Origin: Erythrobacter neustonensis
GTDB lineage: Bacteria; Pseudomonadota; Alphaproteobacteria; Sphingomonadales; Sphingomonadaceae
Length of the DNA: 64,000 nucleotides
Assembly (NCBI RefSeq): GCF_001663175.1
Contig: NZ_CP016033.1
Coordinates: 2,480,001-2,544,000 of the forward strand
Direction: 5' to 3'
The notes beneath the pieces were generated by a model that was not told the origin of the DNA, ran no database searches, and saw only the letters and a program-made list of their open reading frames with translations. Below are positions 26,066 to 34,269 of the stretch, piece by piece. Every line of letters begins with the position of its first letter. Positions within the stretch are counted from its first letter, which is position 1. The position numbers and the translations under genes are program-made.

Positions 26066-27352
26066 TCACCAGCGTTTCTCGAACTTGTTGCGGAGGTAGA
26101 TTGCGAGGCCGTTCATGGCGAGCAGGAACGCGAGCAGGACGATGATAGCCGCGCTGGTGCGTTCGACAAAGCCGCGGTCGATTTCGTCCGACCACAGGAA
26201 GATCTGCATCGGCAGCACCGTGGCGGGCGAAGCGAAGCCTTCGGGCGGGGTAGCGACGAAAATCCGCATCCCGATGAGCAGCAACGGCGCGGTTTCGCCC
26301 AGCGCGCGCGCCATGCCGATGATCGTGCCGGTCAGCATGCCGGGCAGCGCAAGCGGCAGCACGTGGTGGAACACGACCTGCACCGGCGAGGCGCCGATGG
26401 CGAGCGCGCCGTCACGGATCGACGGCGGCACCGCCTTGATTGCGTTGCGGCCCGAAATCACGATCACGGGCATCGTCATCAACGCCAGCGTCATCCCGCC
26501 GATCAGCGGCGCAGAGCGCAAGCCGGGGAAGGCCGCGAGGAACAGCGACAGGCCCAGCAGACCGAAGATGATCGAAGGCACCGCAGCCAGATTGCTGATC
26601 GAGACTTCGATAATGTCGGTCCAGCGGCCGCGCGGGGCGTATTCTTCGAGATAGAGCGCCGAGAGCACACCGATCGGGAAAGCCAGCACCAGCGTCACCA
26701 GCATGGTCAGCATCGAGCCCTTGAGCGCGCCCCAGATGCCCACCGATTGCGGGCTGGTGGCATCCGAACGGGTGAGGAAGCCCCCGTCGAAATTGCGCCC
26801 CAGCTTGCCCTGATCCTGCAACCGCGCGGCGAGCGCCTGAAGCTCGGGCGAACCTTCACCGCGCAGCGCGCCCGACATCGCCGAGGTGGTCGGCAGCTGG
26901 AAGGTCTGGGTGCGGTTGATGAGATCGGGATCTTCCGCAAGCGCGGCGGCGATATCGCGCCAGGCATCGGGCGCGATCTGGGCGGCGGCATCCGCGCCCA
27001 ATTGCTCGCTTGCGAAGGTGGTGACGATATTGGGCAGACCCTGCATTTCGAGCGTCTGCGCAGCGCTGGGTGCGGTGAGCGAGGTCGCATCGCCCGCAAG
27101 GCCGCTGGCGGGAAAGTCGATCGTGACCGCCATTTCGGTGCGCTGGAACCCGGCGACACCGTTCATCAGCATGTTGCCGAGCAGGAACACCAGCACCGCA
27201 ACCGAGAACACCACCGCGCCAAGCCCGATGCGGCGGAAATTGCGTTCCTGCCGATAGCGGCGGGCAAGGCGCGCTTCGAACGCGGGCGTGCGCGTCGGGC
27301 CGAGCGCGGCGGGCGCATCTACGGTTGTTGCGGGGAGGGCGGGATCGCTCAT
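26066..27352 (-). CDS. pstA: Phosphate ABC transporter permease PstA (long form)
   Basis: The product is a 428-residue membrane subunit. It has an N-terminal hydrophobic helix at about 45-65 and a long periplasmic DUF3333-type insertion (about 70-190) before the MetI-like permease core with six helices. The coupling motif EAA-loop equivalent is [27 protein letters not shown]. The extended form is usual in alphaproteobacteria. It overlaps pstC by four bases (27349-27352, ATGA), and the next gene pstB begins near its stop. Function is phosphate translocation with PstC. Confidence 0.94.
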   Translation of the reverse strand: MSDPALPATTVDAPAALGPTRTPAFEARLARRYRQERNFRRIGLGAVVFSVAVLVFLLGNMLMNGVAGFQRTEMAVTIDFPASGLAGDATSLTAPSAAQTLEMQGLPNIVTTFASEQLGADAAAQIAPDAWRDIAAALAEDPDLINRTQTFQLPTTSAMSGALRGEGSPELQALAARLQDQGKLGRNFDGGFLTRSDATSPQSVGIWGALKGSMLTMLVTLVLAFPIGVLSALYLEEYAPRGRWTDIIEVSISNLAAVPSIIFGLLGLSLFLAAFPGLRSAPLIGGMTLALMTMPVIVISGRNAIKAVPPSIRDGALAIGASPVQVVFHHVLPLALPGMLTGTIIGMARALGETAPLLLIGMRIFVATPPEGFASPATVLPMQIFLWSDEIDRGFVERTSAAIIVLLAFLLAMNGLAIYLRNKFEKRW

Positions 27353-28734
27353 TCGTAGGCCTCACGGAAGCGCTTGACGACGCGCAGCGCGATGAAGTTC
27401 AGCGCGAGCGTCACCATGAACAGCACGAAGCCGAGCGCATAGGCGCTGAGCGTTGCGGGGTGATCGGTGCTTTGCTCGCCGGTCAGCAGCTTGACGATCT
27501 GGACCGTGACGGTCGACATCGGTTCAAGCGGGTTGGCGGTAAGATTGGCGGCGGGCGATGCGGCCATCACCACGATCATCGTCTCGCCGATCGCGCGGCT
27601 GACGGCGAGCATGATGCCGGCGACGATGCCCGGCAGCGCGGCGGGGAACAGCACGCGGCGGATCGTCTCGGACTTGGTCGCGCCCATCGCCAGGCTGCCG
27701 TCGCGCATCGCGCCGGGCACGGCGGCCATCGAATCGTCGGCCATCGAGGAGACGAAGGGAATGATCATCACCCCCATCACGATCCCTGCGGCGAGCGCGC
27801 TTTCGGTCGAGGCGTTGGTGATCCCGACCGCGACCGCGGCGTTGCGGATCATCGGGGCGAGCGTTAGCGCGGCGAAATAGCCGTAGACCACGGTGGGAAC
27901 GCCCGCGAGCAGTTCGAGCAGCGGCTTGATCCAGCGGCGCACGCGCGGATCGGCATATTGGGTAAGGTAGATCGCGCTCATCAACCCGAGCGGGATCGCG
28001 ACGATCATCGCGATGATCGCGCCGATGAAGATCGTCCCCCAGAACAATGGCACCGCACCGTAGCGCGAGGCATCGACCGCCTCGGGATTGCCCATCGTGT
28101 CCGGGCCCCACTTGGTGCCGAACAGGAAATCGATCGGCGAGACCATGCCGAAGAAGCGGACGGTCTCGAACACGAGGCTGACGAAGATGCCGAGCGTGGT
28201 GAGGATCGCCACCAGCGAGGCGAGCATGAGGATCGTGAGCACGGTCCGCTCGACCTTGGTGCGCGCCCCGAATTGCGGGCGCAGGCGCAGGAAGGCGAGC
28301 GCGCCGCCCGCCAGCGCGATCAGCACGGTGACGATAATGCCGATCGTGTTGTAGCGGGCAAAGGCTTCGCGGAAGGGCGCGATCAGCGGCTCTGCCTCGT
28401 CGTTGAACACGCCCGGCGCCTGCCCCAGCGCGACCGCGCGCGCTTCGCCGAGGAAGGCGTCACGCTCGAACCCGAAGATCGGCAGGCTTTCGGCCGCAGG
28501 GGAGGCGAGCACCGATTGCATCACCAGCTGCGGGGCGATGATGCCCCAGGCGATCACGAAGACGAGGACGGGCAGCACCACCCACAGCGCGACATACCAG
28601 GCGTGATAGACCGGGCGCGAGGCCGGACGCGTCGCCGCGTCGCCGGTCTGGAAACCCCACGCCTTGGCGCGGCCCGCAAGCCAGCCGACAAGGCCGAGGC
28701 CCAGCGCAATCAGGATCAGTGTGATCGGCGACAT
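27349..28734 (-). CDS. pstC: Phosphate ABC transporter permease PstC
   Basis: The product is a 461-residue permease. An N-terminal PstC_N-type region has two helices and a periplasmic part (1-200). A MetI-like core of six helices follows, ending with GATKSETIRRVLFPAALPGIVAGIMLAVSRAIGET, the coupling loop. It is longer than the E. coli protein, matching the long alphaproteobacterial type. The start at 28734 (MSPITLIL) follows a region with a PHO box 122-139 bases upstream. It is the first gene of the pst operon here, because no pstS precedes it. Confidence 0.94.
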   Translation of the reverse strand: MSPITLILIALGLGLVGWLAGRAKAWGFQTGDAATRPASRPVYHAWYVALWVVLPVLVFVIAWGIIAPQLVMQSVLASPAAESLPIFGFERDAFLGEARAVALGQAPGVFNDEAEPLIAPFREAFARYNTIGIIVTVLIALAGGALAFLRLRPQFGARTKVERTVLTILMLASLVAILTTLGIFVSLVFETVRFFGMVSPIDFLFGTKWGPDTMGNPEAVDASRYGAVPLFWGTIFIGAIIAMIVAIPLGLMSAIYLTQYADPRVRRWIKPLLELLAGVPTVVYGYFAALTLAPMIRNAAVAVGITNASTESALAAGIVMGVMIIPFVSSMADDSMAAVPGAMRDGSLAMGATKSETIRRVLFPAALPGIVAGIMLAVSRAIGETMIVVMAASPAANLTANPLEPMSTVTVQIVKLLTGEQSTDHPATLSAYALGFVLFMVTLALNFIALRVVKRFREAYE

Positions 28735-28855
28735 GAAGAAAGACCTGTGTTCCCTGCCGGATGGTTGCTGCGGCGCATGATGGCTTGGCACCCCGGTTTT
28801 GCAAGCGCCGCAAGGCCGCGGCGGCTGCGCTATCGCGGGGCCATGTTGGAGAAAT

Positions 28856-28873
28856 AAGACACTAGTGTGACAA
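28856..28873 (-). promoter_or_regulatory. Candidate PHO box upstream of pstC
   Basis: On the minus strand, TTGTCAC-ACTA-GTGTCTT has the 7-4-7 layout of a PhoB site, with TTGTCAC and GTGTCTT as the repeats. It spans the phoR stop codon and lies about 122 bases before the pstC ATG. This would give the pst genes their own phosphate-controlled promoter independent of phoR. Confidence 0.5.
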
Positions 28874-30094
28874 AGGCGCGGTTTGATCCGAATAAGGTTC
28901 TGCGGCAGCGGAAAGCCCGTCCTGCGCGACAGGTAGCCGCACCACCACGCTGGTCCCTTTCCCCAGCGCACTGGTGATGTCGAGCCGCCCGCGGTGGCGT
29001 TCCACAATATGCTTGACGATGGCGAGGCCGAGCCCGGTCCCGCCCGAGGCGCGGCTGCGGCCCGGATCGGTGCGATAGAATCGCCGGGTGAGATGCGGGA
29101 TCTGATCGGGCGCGATGCCTTCGCCTTCGTCGGTCACCGTGATCCGTGCCAGATCGTTCTGCGTCAGATCGAGCGTGACGACCACAGGCCGATCCGCCGC
29201 GCCGTATTTGAGCGCGTTGTCGACGAGATTGCGCACCACCTGTTCAAGCTGCTGGCGATCGCCGGTGACGACCGGCTGCGCCGTAATCTCAAGCGCGAGG
29301 CGATCGACCCGGCTGAGCCCGGCGGCATCGCGGGCGGCACGTTCCAGCAGCGGGGCAAGATCGATCCGCTCGGTCGGAAGATCGTGCTTTTCGGCCTCGA
29401 CCCGGCTCAGGCTCATCAGATCGCTGACCAGCGCGTGAAGACGCTGCGCCTCGCGCTCGATCGTGCCCAGGAACTTGCGCGCGGTCGGCGTGTCGATGTT
29501 GCCGCCGTCTTCCTGCAAGGTTTCGACATAGCCGAGGATCGCAGCGAGCGGGGTGCGCAGTTCGTGGCTGGCGTTGGCGACGAAGTCGGTGTGCGCGCGG
29601 CTGATGTCGGCCTCGGCGGTCTGGTTGATGAATTCGAGGATCGCAAGCCGGTCGTCGATCATCTGGCGGTTGATCTGCCAGATATCGCCGCGCCGCACGA
29701 GGCCGCGCACGATCGCCTCGTTCTGCCTGCTGTCGCCAAGCAGTTTGACGGCCTGGGGGTTGCGCAGCGCAACGCGGGTGTCCTGGCCGATCACGTGCTG
29801 CCCCAGCAGCTTGCGCGCCGCGTGATTGGCCAGCGCGACTGTGCTGCGATCGGTGATGACGAGGGGAATCGAAGAATTCTCGATCAGGTCGCTGATCGAT
29901 TCGAGCGTGAGCGGCTGCTTCTTCTTGGCCTTGGGCGGATCGGGCGGACGGCCTGCGGCAACGAGCAGCGAGCCCACCCACACGGTCAGCACCGACAGCG
30001 CAATGACGAAATCGGTGCCCAGCATCAGCAGGGCCAGGAAGGTCACCACCGCAAGGCTGATGCCGGCTATGGGAATGTTCTGGCCGCTGCCCAT
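28862..30094 (-). CDS. phoR: Phosphate regulon sensor histidine kinase PhoR
   Basis: PhoR phosphorylates PhoB when phosphate is scarce. The product is 410 residues. Two close N-terminal membrane helices (about 7-45) leave almost no periplasmic sensor. A PAS-like domain (about 65-170) follows, then the HisKA domain with NASHELRTPLAAILGYVE. The HATPase domain has VRNLVDNALKYG, the DEGEGIAPDQIPHLTRRFYRTD loop and GGTGLGLAIVKHIVERH. ATG 30094 (MGSGQNIPIAG) fits the family start; upstream in-frame residues look non-coding. The lack of an extracellular domain matches the model in which PhoU/PstB convey phosphate status. Confidence 0.94.
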   Translation of the reverse strand: MGSGQNIPIAGISLAVVTFLALLMLGTDFVIALSVLTVWVGSLLVAAGRPPDPPKAKKKQPLTLESISDLIENSSIPLVITDRSTVALANHAARKLLGQHVIGQDTRVALRNPQAVKLLGDSRQNEAIVRGLVRRGDIWQINRQMIDDRLAILEFINQTAEADISRAHTDFVANASHELRTPLAAILGYVETLQEDGGNIDTPTARKFLGTIEREAQRLHALVSDLMSLSRVEAEKHDLPTERIDLAPLLERAARDAAGLSRVDRLALEITAQPVVTGDRQQLEQVVRNLVDNALKYGAADRPVVVTLDLTQNDLARITVTDEGEGIAPDQIPHLTRRFYRTDPGRSRASGGTGLGLAIVKHIVERHRGRLDITSALGKGTSVVVRLPVAQDGLSAAAEPYSDQTAPLSH

Positions 30095-30202
30095 GACGCC
30101 GCCCTTACGCGCAACTTCCGGGCGAGGGAAGGCGCTGGCGTGGCTTGTCACAAATTCCGGATGTCGCCGGGGAGCGCAGCCCGTCAGCGAGGGCAGAACG
30201 CG

Positions 30203-30234
30203 AAAAGGGCGGCAAAGCCGAAGCCCGCCGCCCT
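30203..30234 (-). terminator. Rho-independent terminator of the tRNA-Glu gene
   Basis: On the minus strand AGGGCGGC (30234-30227) pairs with GCCGCCCT (30213-30206) and is followed by TTTT. It lies 32 bases past the tRNA 3' end. Confidence 0.75.
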
Positions 30235-30265
30235 GTCCGCTTAAGCGTTCAACCATCCGCGAAGA

Positions 30266-30340
30266 TGGTGACCCCTACGGGAATCGAACCCGTGTTTCAG
30301 CCGTGAAAGGGCCGCGTCCTAACCGCTAGACGAAGGGGCC
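30266..30340 (-). tRNA. tRNA-Glu (anticodon TTC)
   Basis: The minus strand reads GGCCCCT...AGGGGTC with a G-U pair at position 2-71. The D-arm contains AGCGGTTAGGA, the anticodon loop is CTTTCAC with anticodon TTC, the T-loop is GGTTCGATTCC, and the discriminator A is followed by a genomically encoded CCA (30268-30266). It is 75 bases with CCA. The gene stands alone between phoR and recJ with its own promoter and terminator. Confidence 0.96.
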
Positions 30341-30359
30341 GTCGCGATTGCGAAGCGCG

Positions 30360-30388
30360 CCAATAGGGGGGTGTTTCGGAACGGTCAA
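30360..30388 (-). promoter_or_regulatory. Sigma-70 type promoter of tRNA-Glu
   Basis: On the minus strand, TTGACC (30388-30383) and TATTGG (30365-30360) are separated by exactly 17 bases. The -10 box ends 19 bases before the mature tRNA 5' end. Confidence 0.7.
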
Positions 30389-30454
30389 GCGGTGTTTGCC
30401 GCAAGTTGGCCAAAAACTTATGCACAGGCGCGTTTTTCCGGCGGTTCCGCGTGC

Positions 30455-32254
30455 TCAATCCGCGAAGGCTGCGTCTTCCAATTGCAGTTCGGCGGCAGGG
30501 CGGCTGCCCCAGTCATCGATCCGCGCGCGTCCGGCAAGATAGAAGCGGCGGCCCTGATGGCGGTGCAGCAGCGTCTGGCCCATTTCGGTTTCGCCCGCAC
30601 GAAAGGCGATGGCCTTGAAGCTCTTGCCGTCATTGCCGCTGGCGATGATCCGCACGTGATCCTTGCCGACGATATCCGCCTTCACGATCCTGACCGGCCC
30701 CACCGCGACGCGCGGGGCTGGCCAGCCGACACCGTAAGGGCCAGCCGCCTCCAGCGTGTCGACGAGGTCGGGGGTGAGCCCACCGGGGGCGAGCGCGAGA
30801 TCGAACAGCATCGCCGCGCCAGCGCGCGCACGCTCGACATCGCGGGCGAGGCGGGTGTCGAGAAACTCGGCAAAATCGGCCAGGCGCGCAGGATCGATCG
30901 TCAACCCGGCCGCCATCGCATGCCCGCCGCCTGCGACCAGTAACCCGGCCTCGCGCGCGGCGATGATGGCAGCGCCCAGATCGACCCCGCTGATCGACCG
31001 GCCCGAACCCTTGCCCTGGGCATCGTCGAGCGCGATCACGACCGCGGGCTTGCCGGTCTTTTCCTTGATCCGCCCGGCGACGATCCCGATCACCCCGGGG
31101 TGCCAGCCATGGCCGGCGATCACCTGCACCGCCATGTTGTGCTGTCCGGCAAGCTGCGCTTCGGCGGCTTCCTGCACCGCCGCCTCGATCGCGCGGCGCT
31201 CGTCGTTGAGCACCGAGAGCTGCGCGGCGATCTCGCGCGCTTCTTCGGGATCGGTGGTGGTCAAGAGCCGCACGCCCAGCGTCGATTCGCCGATCCGTCC
31301 GCCGGCGTTGATTCGCGGGCCGAGCGCGAAGCCCAGATCGCTGCATTGCGGCGCGCGTGAGAGCCGGCTTGCGTCCATCAGCGCCGCCATCCCGATCCGC
31401 GACCGCTTGGCGAGCACTTTCAGCCCTTGCGCGACAAAGGCACGGTTGAGTCCATGCAGCGCGGCGACATCGGCGACCGTGCCCAGCGCCACCAGATCGA
31501 GCAGCCCGATCAGTTCAGGCTCGCGCCGCTCGCCCGCAAACCAGCCGCGGCTCCGCAAAACGCGCACCAACGCGATGCCGAGCAGGAAGGCAACACCTAC
31601 CGCGGCAAGGTGGCCGTGGGCCGCGCCAAGGTCGCTTTCGTCGAGGCGATTGGGATTGACCAGCGCGTGCGCGGGGGGAAGGTCGGGGGCGCACTTGTGG
31701 TGGTCGACGACGATCACATCGACGCCTGCATCGCGCGCCATGCCCAGCGCTTCGTGCGCCATCGCGCCGCAATCGACCGTGACGATCAGCTGCGAACCGG
31801 CTTCGGCAAGCCTGACCAGCGCCTCGCCCGAGGGGCCATAGCCTTCGAGCAGGCGGTCGGGGATATAATAGCCCGCTTCCAGCCCGAGCTGGCGCAGCAG
31901 TTCGACCAGCAACGCGGCACTGGTCGCGCCGTCGACATCGTAATCGCCGTAGATCGTCACGCGCTCGCCCGCGATCACCGCATCGGCAAGGCGCGCGGCG
32001 GCCTGATCCATGTCGCGGAAGGTCGAGGGATCGGGCAGGAAGGCGCGCAAGGTCGGAGCGGCGTGGCGCGCCAGATCGTCCTCGGCCACCCCGCGGGTGA
32101 GCAGCAGCTGGTCGAGGATCGAGCGGCCGAGGCTGTGCGCGCCGTCGCCCAGTTCCATGTTGCCCCCGCGCCAGCGCCACGCCTTGCCAGAAAGCGACGA
32201 TGCAACACCAAGAACCGGCGCGAAGCCGGGAGCGGTAAGGGGAGATGTGGCCAT
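30455..32254 (-). CDS. recJ: Single-stranded-DNA-specific exonuclease RecJ
   Basis: RecJ degrades single-stranded DNA 5' to 3' in recombination, mismatch and base excision repair. The product is 599 residues. DHH-phosphoesterase motifs are GDYDVDGATSAALL (motif I), VDCGA, and VDHHK (motif III). DHHA1 motifs GRIGESTLGVRLL and VVAGGGHAMAAGLTI follow, with an OB-fold at the C-terminus (VGPVRIVKADIVGKDHVRI). The start at 32254 gives the family-typical N-terminus ending WRWRGG. It is divergent from the flavodoxin-like gene, with 82 bases between starts. Confidence 0.96.
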   Translation of the reverse strand: MATSPLTAPGFAPVLGVASSLSGKAWRWRGGNMELGDGAHSLGRSILDQLLLTRGVAEDDLARHAAPTLRAFLPDPSTFRDMDQAAARLADAVIAGERVTIYGDYDVDGATSAALLVELLRQLGLEAGYYIPDRLLEGYGPSGEALVRLAEAGSQLIVTVDCGAMAHEALGMARDAGVDVIVVDHHKCAPDLPPAHALVNPNRLDESDLGAAHGHLAAVGVAFLLGIALVRVLRSRGWFAGERREPELIGLLDLVALGTVADVAALHGLNRAFVAQGLKVLAKRSRIGMAALMDASRLSRAPQCSDLGFALGPRINAGGRIGESTLGVRLLTTTDPEEAREIAAQLSVLNDERRAIEAAVQEAAEAQLAGQHNMAVQVIAGHGWHPGVIGIVAGRIKEKTGKPAVVIALDDAQGKGSGRSISGVDLGAAIIAAREAGLLVAGGGHAMAAGLTIDPARLADFAEFLDTRLARDVERARAGAAMLFDLALAPGGLTPDLVDTLEAAGPYGVGWPAPRVAVGPVRIVKADIVGKDHVRIIASGNDGKSFKAIAFRAGETEMGQTLLHRHQGRRFYLAGRARIDDWGSRPAAELQLEDAAFAD

Positions 32255-32336
32255 CAGCGCGCAATAGCGCAAAGTGTCGCCGGCTGACAGCGGCGCGTGG
32301 TTGACAATCGACAGGCGGCGGGCGCAGCGATTGGCC

Positions 32337-32828
32337 ATGCATCCTGCTGAACCGCACCTTTTGATCGTCTGGCACAGCCGCACCGGCGCAAGCGCGGCGC
32401 TGGCGGCGGCCGCAGCGCAGGGCGCGGGCGTGGGCGCGGTACTGCTGGCTGCGCCCGAGGCTGATCCGGCGACATTGCTGGCAGCGGGCGGATACCTGTT
32501 CGTCTGTCCCGAAAATCTCGGCAGCATGAGCGGCGCGATGAAGGAGATGTTCGACCGCGCCTATTATCCGCTGCTCGGCCGGATCGAGGGGCGGCCCTAC
32601 GCCACGCTGATCGCAGCCGGATCGGACGGGGCAGGGGCGCAGCGTCAGATCGACCGGATCGTCACGGGCTGGCGGCTGAAGCGCGTGGCCGAACCGGTGA
32701 TCGCCGTGCTCGGCGCGCAAACACCCGAGGCAATCACGGCCCCCAAGCAGGTTCCGGCATCGACGCTGGCGACCGCGCATGACATCGGGGCTGCGCTTGC
32801 CGAAGGATTGCGGATGGGGCTGTTCTGA
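32337..32828 (+). CDS. Flavodoxin-like / NAD(P)H-dependent FMN reductase family protein
   Basis: This 163-residue flavodoxin-fold protein has the first beta strand and phosphate-binding loop at the N-terminus (LLIVWHSRTGASAALA), YLFVCPENLGSMSGAMKEMFDRAYYPL (the flavin-binding GxxSG-like region typical of WrbA/NAD(P)H oxidoreductase relatives) and the strand YATLIAAGSDG. The substrate is unknown. ATG 32337 is preferred because upstream residues are Arg-rich and unrelated. Its closest neighbours (recJ divergent, an unknown gene downstream) give no functional clue. Confidence 0.75.
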   Translation: MHPAEPHLLIVWHSRTGASAALAAAAAQGAGVGAVLLAAPEADPATLLAAGGYLFVCPENLGSMSGAMKEMFDRAYYPLLGRIEGRPYATLIAAGSDGAGAQRQIDRIVTGWRLKRVAEPVIAVLGAQTPEAITAPKQVPASTLATAHDIGAALAEGLRMGLF

Positions 32829-32843
32829 AGATTGCACCAATAT

Positions 32844-32893
32844 GGGACAAGCGTCCCCTTTGGGGACTCGACGCGGCTTGGCAAACACGCCAA
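32844..32893. repeat. Mutually exclusive hairpins and TTGGC inverted repeat before the next gene
   Basis: GGGAC (32844-32848) can pair with GTCCC (32853-32857), but GTCCCC (32853-32858) can instead pair with GGGGAC (32862-32867), so the middle arm is shared. A separate inverted repeat TTGGC-N6-GCCAA is at 32878-32893. The stretch is between the flavodoxin-like gene and the gene at 32950. It may hold a terminator, an operator, or both. Confidence 0.4.
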
Positions 32894-32949
32894 ATGGAGC
32901 GCAAGTATCGGCTTTACATGGGCAACTGACGCAGAGAGGGGCCTCGACG

Positions 32950-33729
32950 ATGGCACAGTCGCCGCGCACCCTTGAGCCTGAGCTTTATCTGCTGTTTGCA
33001 AGGGACAAGCGGCCGGATGTGGCGGCGATACGGGCCTTTGCCGAAGGTTTGCCGGGGCTGATGGTAACGCATGACCGGGCAGTGCATCCGGCGTCCGGAA
33101 CCGCCGCTGCATCGCACGACGCGGAAATCTGGGCCGAGCTTCTGCACGATGGCCTGACCTTCGATATGGGCGGTCTGGCGCCCGGTCCCTCGGCCGCCTT
33201 TCCCGCAGTGCGTCACCGCTTCGATCTTGCAAGCCTGCCTGCGGCGCAGGATTTCGACGCAGTTGTGCTGCGGCCCGGGCCTCATCTGGCCGGTGCAGGC
33301 AGCGCGATGCCGCTGATGCGCAGTTTGCTGGCGCTCGCGTGCCATCTGGTGCGCGAGTTCGGCGATCTGGCAGCGGTGATCTGGACGCCGGCTAACAGCG
33401 CGACCGGGCGACGGTTCTTCGAATCCGCGACCACCGCTTGGCTTGAAGGCGGGCCGTTTCCCGCGCTCGGGCTTGCCGCCTTCGAGGAGGCATCCGAAGG
33501 CGCGCTGGAGAGCATCGGCCTTGCGTTCTGGATCGGACAGGAGCTGCGGATCGAAGCGCCGCTCAGCGCCGACCGGGTCGCGGCGACGCGGCTTGGGATA
33601 CGGGTTGTCAACCATCTCGTGCTTACAGGGGGGCTTGTGAACGATGATCGCATCACGGCTCCCGATGGCACGCGGCTGTTGCTGCGCCTTTCGCGCGATC
33701 GTGCGGTGGTCAGTGTGCTGCGTGAGTAG
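32950..33729 (+). CDS. Conserved-looking hypothetical protein
   Basis: The product is 259 residues, soluble, with no signal peptide or membrane helix. It alternates predicted strands and helices: TLEPELYLLFARDKRPDVAAIR at the start, FDAVVLRPGPHLAGAGSAMPLMRSLLALACHLVREF in the middle, and LAFWIGQELRIEAPLSADRVAATRLGIRVVNHLVLTGG near the end. I do not recognise the family with confidence; the layout is loosely like the DUF4261 proteins. The gene has a 120-base upstream region with repeats and a weak ribosome site (GAGAGGGG 10 or more bases before ATG). Nothing around it suggests a function. Confidence 0.6.
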   Translation: MAQSPRTLEPELYLLFARDKRPDVAAIRAFAEGLPGLMVTHDRAVHPASGTAAASHDAEIWAELLHDGLTFDMGGLAPGPSAAFPAVRHRFDLASLPAAQDFDAVVLRPGPHLAGAGSAMPLMRSLLALACHLVREFGDLAAVIWTPANSATGRRFFESATTAWLEGGPFPALGLAAFEEASEGALESIGLAFWIGQELRIEAPLSADRVAATRLGIRVVNHLVLTGGLVNDDRITAPDGTRLLLRLSRDRAVVSVLRE

Positions 33730-33848
33730 CCCTGCGGCCGGGGGCGCACAGGCATAAGCGGCCGCCGCTTACATTTCGCACGGTCAACACGCGCGGGGCC
33801 GCCGGATACAACCCGGGTCTGCAGCGCCACCGTCTCCTGCCTTGCCAG

Positions 33849-34250
33849 GTGCTTTCCCAGCGCTGTTTCGGCCGCATGTTCGCAGAGGTCGGACTGAGCG
33901 ATGTCGGGTTTGACGATTTCCGCCGCAACGGCCTGCTCCTGCCCGCAACCGAAAGCTATTCCGCGCTGACGGGGATGCCGCTGCACCGCGGGCCGCACCG
34001 CCGTTACAACGAAGTGGTGATCGCGCGCGTGGGCCGGATCGAGGCGCGCTGGGAGGCGGTGCGCAGACGCGATTCCGGCGCGGCGCTTGCCGAGGCGCTG
34101 ATGCGGCTGCACCTGCTGCAAGCCGCGCTGCGCCGCCAGCTGCTCGCCGAAAGCCGCCGGATCGTGCTGAGCCGCAAGGACCCGCTGGGCACGGGGTTCG
34201 ACTTCACGCAGCTCGATGCGATGGCCGAGGAATTGTGGGCCGCAAGCTGA
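33849..34250 (+). CDS. AHH-domain nuclease-like protein, start codon unclear or gene decaying
   Basis: The frame from GTG 33849 encodes 133 residues. It includes GFDDFRRNGLLLPATE and GMPLHRGPHRRYNEVV, which match AHH-type (HNH/Endo VII) predicted nucleases seen in sphingomonads. The same reading frame is open upstream to 33726. That upstream part encodes the expected domain start, including GYNPGLQRHRLLPCQVLSQR, but has no ATG, GTG or TTG before 33849. Beginning at 33849 would cut off the His motif. The motif itself reads R-H-R where relatives have H-H. The gene may use a non-standard start, or be a decaying copy. It follows the gene at 32950 by 120 bases. Confidence 0.55.
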   Translation: MLSQRCFGRMFAEVGLSDVGFDDFRRNGLLLPATESYSALTGMPLHRGPHRRYNEVVIARVGRIEARWEAVRRRDSGAALAEALMRLHLLQAALRRQLLAESRRIVLSRKDPLGTGFDFTQLDAMAEELWAAS

Positions 34251-34269
34251 CCGCCCGCGGCCCTGGCCA

